10,075 nt of DNA. Origin: Psychromonas sp. (lineage in GTDB: Bacteria > Pseudomonadota > Gammaproteobacteria > Enterobacterales > Psychromonadaceae). A model generated the notes under the pieces. That model saw nothing but the letters and a program-made list of their open reading frames with translations. It made no database searches and had not been told where the DNA came from. Shown in pieces: positions 6,394-10,075 of this stretch; within the stretch, counting starts at the first letter, position 1; every line of letters starts with the position of its first letter. Made by a program: the position numbers and the translations under genes. Location: contig JAGLDN010000045.1 in the NCBI GenBank assembly GCA_023145575.1, forward strand, positions 1 through 10,075. Direction: 5' to 3'.

Positions 6394-7470
6394 ATGAATT
6401 TTGTTCGGGCGCTCATCAATTTGAAGGCATTAAAACACAATTTATCAGTGTTGCAAGCCGCCGCCCCAAAGAGTAAAATACTTGCGGTTATCAAAGGCAA
6501 TGCTTACGGTCATGGAATGGTAGAAGTGGCGCAAACGCTCGACAATATTTATGGCCTCGGCGTTGCGCGGATCAATGAAGCAATTATGTTACGCACTCGC
6601 GGAATAACAAAAGATATATTATTGTTAGAAGGTTTTATCAACCCGCTTGATCTCTCTGTTCTAGTTTTTTATAACTTGCAAACGGTAATTCATTGCTCAG
6701 AGCAGGTGGATTTTTTATTTAAGGCAACGTTAATAAAGCCATTAAAAATTTGGTTGAAACTCGATATCGGCATGCATCGTCTAGGTTTTCGACCCGAAGA
6801 GTTTCATGCGGTATTAAAAAGATTAATTGATTGCCCAAATGTTGAAAAGCCAATTAATATTTTGGGTCATTTTAATTGTGCTGATGAATTAGAAAATCCA
6901 ATTACTCACCAACAAATAACCTTATTCAAAAAATATATTAGTGAAGATATCGGCTCAGTATCACTTGCCAATTCAGCTGGTATTTTAGCTTGGCCAGACT
7001 CTCACCTCGATATTATTCGCCCAGGTGTTGCGCTCTATGGTGTTTCCCCTTTTGTAGGTAAAACAGATAAATGCCAACAATTAAAGCCTGTTATGACGCT
7101 CAAATCAAAACTAATTGCAGTGCGACACCATTTGAAAGGTGAAAGTGTCGGTTACGGTGCGGATTGGGTAGCGCAAAGTGATTGCAAAGTAGGCGTTGTT
7201 GCTATGGGTTATGGCGATGGATATCCACGTATGGCGCCTCAAGGCACTCCTATTTTGATAAATTCGCGAATAGTTTCGCTTATTGGCCGCGTTTCAATGG
7301 ACATGCTTACTGTCGATTTAGGATTAAATTGTACAGATAAAGTGGGTGATGATGCTATCTTATGGGGTGATGGTTTATCGGTTAATGATGTGGCAAAACA
7401 CATTGGTACCATTGGATATGAGCTGATGACAAAATTAACCCCGCGCGTTGATTTACAATATCATGATTGA
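6394..7470 (+). CDS. alr: Alanine racemase, PLP-dependent
   Basis: Alr interconverts L- and D-alanine and so supplies D-Ala for peptidoglycan. The 358-residue protein starts with the expected VRALINLKALKHNL. Lys34 in AVIKGNAYGHG forms the Schiff base with pyridoxal phosphate; most homologues have KANAYGHG, so the Gly is a minor variant. Other family motifs are KLDIGMHRLGF (122-132, Arg129), ANSAG (192-196), IRPGVALYG (208-216), the second catalytic base Tyr254 in SVGYGADW, MGYGDGYPR (271-279), SMDM (301-304) and YELMTKLTPRV (342-352). The gene follows dnaB by 9 bp with no strong Shine-Dalgarno, which suggests translational coupling. Its last 8 bases overlap the start of menC. The dnaB-alr pair is a common gammaproteobacterial arrangement. 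Confidence 0.97.
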   Translation: MNFVRALINLKALKHNLSVLQAAAPKSKILAVIKGNAYGHGMVEVAQTLDNIYGLGVARINEAIMLRTRGITKDILLLEGFINPLDLSVLVFYNLQTVIHCSEQVDFLFKATLIKPLKIWLKLDIGMHRLGFRPEEFHAVLKRLIDCPNVEKPINILGHFNCADELENPITHQQITLFKKYISEDIGSVSLANSAGILAWPDSHLDIIRPGVALYGVSPFVGKTDKCQQLKPVMTLKSKLIAVRHHLKGESVGYGADWVAQSDCKVGVVAMGYGDGYPRMAPQGTPILINSRIVSLIGRVSMDMLTVDLGLNCTDKVGDDAILWGDGLSVNDVAKHIGTIGYELMTKLTPRVDLQYHD

Positions 7471-8428
7471 TTTACCCTCAAAAAAAATCGCGCTTTTTTA
7501 TTATCAGTCCCCCTTTAAAACACCATTGACCTTTAATGGTCATACAGTCCATAAAAGAGAGGGGCTGCTTTTACGAATGAAGCAAGTCGAGCAATATTTC
7601 TATGGTGAAATAGCCCCTTTGCCTGGTTTTAGTAAAGAAACACTTACCCAAGCAAGGTCGCAAATTATTGACGTGCTTAATGATCAAATTGCACCATTAA
7701 CCTCGCTTTTCCCAAGTGTTGCTTTTGCGATTTCTTCACTCAAGCAGGATATTTTCTCAATGCTTTCAATATCACAGTGTGATTTAATACCTTTATTACA
7801 AGGTTCGCACATGCAAATAATTGATGAGTATTTTAAACTCAATCGCCCTTCAAAAATAAAGCTTAAAGTCGCGCGTCAATCTATAAGAAAAGAGTCAGAC
7901 CTTATTCATCAACTCAATAAGATCAATCCAAACTTGCTCATTATAATGGATGCAAATCAACGCTTTTCTTTTGCACAAGCGTCACGTTTTTTAAGTGATC
8001 TAAACCCAAAATTATTTGATTATATTGAAGAGCTAACGAGGAGCCATGAAAATAATTTGACGCTCGCAAAGCGTTATCATGTCAAAATTGCGCTCGATGA
8101 AACATTACAAGATCCTCATTTTATTTATCAGGATAACCCATGCATCAAAGCATTTGTTATCAAGCCCTCATTAATTGGATCTGTCAAGCGCGTGCAAACT
8201 TTTTTGGACCTTGCAAGTAAATATAAATTACAGGTTAGCATTAGCTCTTCGTTTGAGAGCATTATCGGATTATCTCATTTGATGTATATTGCACAGCATA
8301 ATCAAAACAACTGTGAGATAACACTCGGTATTGATACGATGAAACAATTTCAATCCAGAGCATTATTTAATCTTGATAATATTACGCATGATATTAAACA
8401 ACTAGAGTGTATATGGAAAAATTATTAA
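7463..8428 (+). CDS. menC: o-Succinylbenzoate synthase MenC (enolase superfamily)
   Basis: MenC dehydrates SHCHC to o-succinylbenzoate in the classical menaquinone pathway. A TTG at 7448 also opens this frame, but the ATG at 7463 is chosen because it overlaps the alr stop (ATGATTGA) and gives 321 residues, close to E. coli MenC. The N-terminal capping part has YGEIAPLPGFSKET (47-60). In the barrel, KLKV holds the catalytic Lys135, MDANQR the metal ligand Asp163, YIEEL the ligand Glu (189/190), LDETL Asp212, and VIKPSL the second catalytic Lys234. SISSSFESIIGL (259-270) fits the OSBS loop. Dipeptide epimerases of the same superfamily are the main alternative, and a neighbouring alanine racemase might hint at one. 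The VIKPSL/SSSFES motifs and the adjacent menE favour MenC. No ribosome-binding site is visible, so translation is probably coupled to alr. Confidence 0.9.
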   Translation: MIDLPSKKIALFYYQSPFKTPLTFNGHTVHKREGLLLRMKQVEQYFYGEIAPLPGFSKETLTQARSQIIDVLNDQIAPLTSLFPSVAFAISSLKQDIFSMLSISQCDLIPLLQGSHMQIIDEYFKLNRPSKIKLKVARQSIRKESDLIHQLNKINPNLLIIMDANQRFSFAQASRFLSDLNPKLFDYIEELTRSHENNLTLAKRYHVKIALDETLQDPHFIYQDNPCIKAFVIKPSLIGSVKRVQTFLDLASKYKLQVSISSSFESIIGLSHLMYIAQHNQNNCEITLGIDTMKQFQSRALFNLDNITHDIKQLECIWKNY

Positions 8429-9861
8429 TGTGTTGCCCTGTGCGTTATCACGCGCAAAAAACACCGCATAATATTGCTATTCAAAATGAAGATTACTTAC
8501 TGAGTTTTGCAACAATTGATAAGCAAATTGATGCTTTGTCAATGCAACTTTTGAAGATAGGTATGAAAGTATCAGATAGACTCATTTGTATCAGTCCAAA
8601 CTGCGTTGAGCTGGTTTTATTACAATTGAGCTGCCTTCGTACTGGGATCATTTTTTCCCCACTTAACCCACAATCTTCAAAAGATGAATTAACTGCGCGG
8701 ATAGCGACATTAGACAGTCAATTTGTGTACATTAAAGAGACACAATCAGAGATTCATGAGACGCAAGCACAGATTCATGCTTCGCTGATTTCACTTGATT
8801 TTTCTTCTGGGGTTAAATTAGAAAAAACTTTGACAAAGCCGTTTAATAATAAACAAGTTATTAGTATTATTTTCACCTCTGGCAGTAGGGGAGATCCTAA
8901 AGCTGTTATGCATAATTACCATAACCATTATTACAGTGCAATGGGATCTATGCAGGTTATTCCAATTGCAAAAAATGATAAAAACCTATTGTCATTACCC
9001 CTTTTTCACATTAGTGGATACGCAACAGTTATGCGAACAATGATAGCAGGGGCAATGCTTGTAGTGACAAGCGAAAAGCTCTCTTCACAAATGCTCAAAA
9101 AAAATGAAATCACTCATTTATCATTAGTTTCAGCACAGTTATACACTTTGCTCAATGATGCACACTTTGTACAAAATAAACTTAGTTTGAAGCACTTACT
9201 GCTTGGGGGAAGTGCCTTTTCTAGCGTGCAAGTAGCACAAACTAAACGTCTCGGGTTCACTTATCATCTATCTTATGGCTTAACTGAAATGGCATCACAA
9301 GTCGCTACATCAACAAACAACGATATATTACAATTATTGCCCTACCAAGAAGTCAAAATACATCATGGTGAACTACTCATTCGTGGGGAGACATCTTTTG
9401 TGGGGTATTTAAATGATAAAAATAGATGCAAAACGACGTGGTTTGCCAGCAATGATTTTGGTGAATTTTTTCAAAATAAAAACAACTTATTGATCGTCAC
9501 GGGAAGAAAAGATCGATTATTTATTTCAGGGGGAGAAAATATTCACCCAGAGGACATTGAAAAAGTGTTATTAGGCTTTTCTGAAATTAGACAAGCATAC
9601 GTGCTAGGCATCAAAGATCAAAAATATGGTGACCGCCCTGTCGCCTTTCTCGACTGCGCATTATCAACTGAGTTACATCGGAAAATAAAAGAAAAATTAA
9701 CCTATTTTAAACGTCCTGTTCGGTATTTTATCCTACCGAAACAAAGTAGTCTAAAAGTATCATTGCAGACATTGTTGACATATTTACAAGAGAAGAATGT
9801 GTATCCAAGTGGTGTTGCCCGTTGGAACACGAAGTTGGTTCATTATAAAAAAGAATTGTAG
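8413..9861 (+). CDS. menE: o-Succinylbenzoate-CoA ligase MenE
   Basis: MenE activates o-succinylbenzoate with ATP to OSB-AMP and then OSB-CoA, the substrate of MenB. It belongs to the acyl-adenylate-forming (ANL) family. Motifs in order, counted from 8413, are FTSGSRGDPKAVMH (P-loop, about 154-167), SLPLFHISGY (about 194-203), LLLGGSAF, the adenine-binding YGLTEMASQ (about 292-300), and the hinge TGRKDRLFISGGENIHPEDIE (TGRKDR, then SGGENIHPED). The C-terminal lysine loop is SSLKVSLQTL, lacking the usual Gly-Lys, much as I recall for E. coli MenE (GIKISRQAL). The usual W-x-x-T-x-D motif reads WFASND, a Thr-to-Ser change. Possible starts are GTG 8407, ATG 8413 and ATG 8428. I choose 8413 (482 residues) by N-terminal length, though ATG 8428 overlaps the menC stop as TAATG and may be the real one. 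Confidence 0.92.
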   Translation: MEKLLMCCPVRYHAQKTPHNIAIQNEDYLLSFATIDKQIDALSMQLLKIGMKVSDRLICISPNCVELVLLQLSCLRTGIIFSPLNPQSSKDELTARIATLDSQFVYIKETQSEIHETQAQIHASLISLDFSSGVKLEKTLTKPFNNKQVISIIFTSGSRGDPKAVMHNYHNHYYSAMGSMQVIPIAKNDKNLLSLPLFHISGYATVMRTMIAGAMLVVTSEKLSSQMLKKNEITHLSLVSAQLYTLLNDAHFVQNKLSLKHLLLGGSAFSSVQVAQTKRLGFTYHLSYGLTEMASQVATSTNNDILQLLPYQEVKIHHGELLIRGETSFVGYLNDKNRCKTTWFASNDFGEFFQNKNNLLIVTGRKDRLFISGGENIHPEDIEKVLLGFSEIRQAYVLGIKDQKYGDRPVAFLDCALSTELHRKIKEKLTYFKRPVRYFILPKQSSLKVSLQTLLTYLQEKNVYPSGVARWNTKLVHYKKEL

Positions 9862-9886
9862 CGTTGCATCGCAATAACAAACGCTA
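9859..9886 (+). other. Stem-loop at the 3' end of menE
   Basis: TAGCGTT (9859-9865, starting at the menE stop codon) is complementary to AACGCTA (9880-9886), giving a 7-bp stem with a 14-base loop. No T-run follows, so it is not a standard intrinsic terminator. It could protect the 3' end of the dnaB-alr-menCE mRNA, or it could be chance. Confidence 0.35.
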
Positions 9887-10075
9887 ATAACCTAATGATA
9901 ATTGATCTATTGTGTTTTATTATAGCGATTACGAGGCTAATGATTGAGGATTAACATAGCTACCCGTTAACAGCGACAATGTCACACCTTATTTTCATTA
10001 TTGGGTATATATTCGTATCAAAAGCCAAGTTCAGGGTAACTGCGAAGCACCATCGCAGCTGCCAGTCTTCCATAA
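9862..10075. other. Intergenic region and window edge downstream of menE
   Basis: No complete gene is visible. ATTATTGGGTATA (9997-10009) resembles the ends of the local IS630-type elements (GGGTATA core, about 14 of 24 positions shared with 1674-1697), but no partner end is clear. From the right edge, a minus-strand frame is open for 18 codons, reading YGRLAAAMVLRSYPELGF, to a TGA at 10018-10020. This could be the 3' end of a gene lying outside the window. I cannot name it. Confidence 0.35.

Noticed and set aside
9887..10009. Fourth copy of the miniature element downstream of menE (ACCTAATG near 9890 and GGGTATA near 10003)
   Set aside because: The two end-like strings are about 120 bp apart instead of 74, and the sequence between them does not align with the other copies. 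Only the end-like core is noted.

Overview
The window is AT-rich bacterial DNA, most likely from a gammaproteobacterium. The evidence is the dnaB-alr gene order, the long enterobacterial-type MiaE, a YnaI-like small mechanosensitive channel, and MenC and MenE that resemble the gammaproteobacterial proteins. Low GC together with decayed insertion sequences of the IS630 and IS982 families suggests a host-associated or Legionellales-like lineage. That placement is inference; the sequence does not prove it.

Layout. Positions 1-180 are non-coding and hold a 7-bp tandem repeat and one copy of a palindromic repeat. mutM (181-993, +) follows. Positions 994-2894 form a gene-poor graveyard of mobile DNA. 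It contains an isolated transposon-end-like sequence near 1124, a 74-bp palindromic miniature element (1311-1384), an IS630-family relic (1383-1918) that has lost the middle of its transposase and carries another copy of the miniature element at the break, and a decayed IS982-type transposase on the minus strand (1951-2550). Next come two minus-strand genes, miaE (2895-3656) and a MscS/YnaI-type channel (3746-4834). A short divergent intergenic region leads to a tightly packed plus-strand cluster, dnaB-alr-menC-menE (4990-9861), whose junctions are a 9-bp gap and two overlaps. The last 214 bases hold no gene I can name.

How the genes work together. DnaB unwinds DNA at the replication fork and Alr makes D-alanine for peptidoglycan. 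MenC and MenE are consecutive steps of menaquinone synthesis (o-succinylbenzoate synthase, then o-succinylbenzoyl-CoA ligase) and appear to be co-translated with alr. MutM removes oxidised guanine and MiaE hydroxylates a tRNA modification next to the anticodon. The YnaI-like protein is an inner-membrane osmotic channel.

I see no defence island, CRISPR array, rRNA, tRNA or obviously new protein system. The most original signal is a small TA-inserting miniature-element family. Its ends match those of the local IS630 relic, and an end-like sequence also appears to supply the -10 box of the dnaB promoter.
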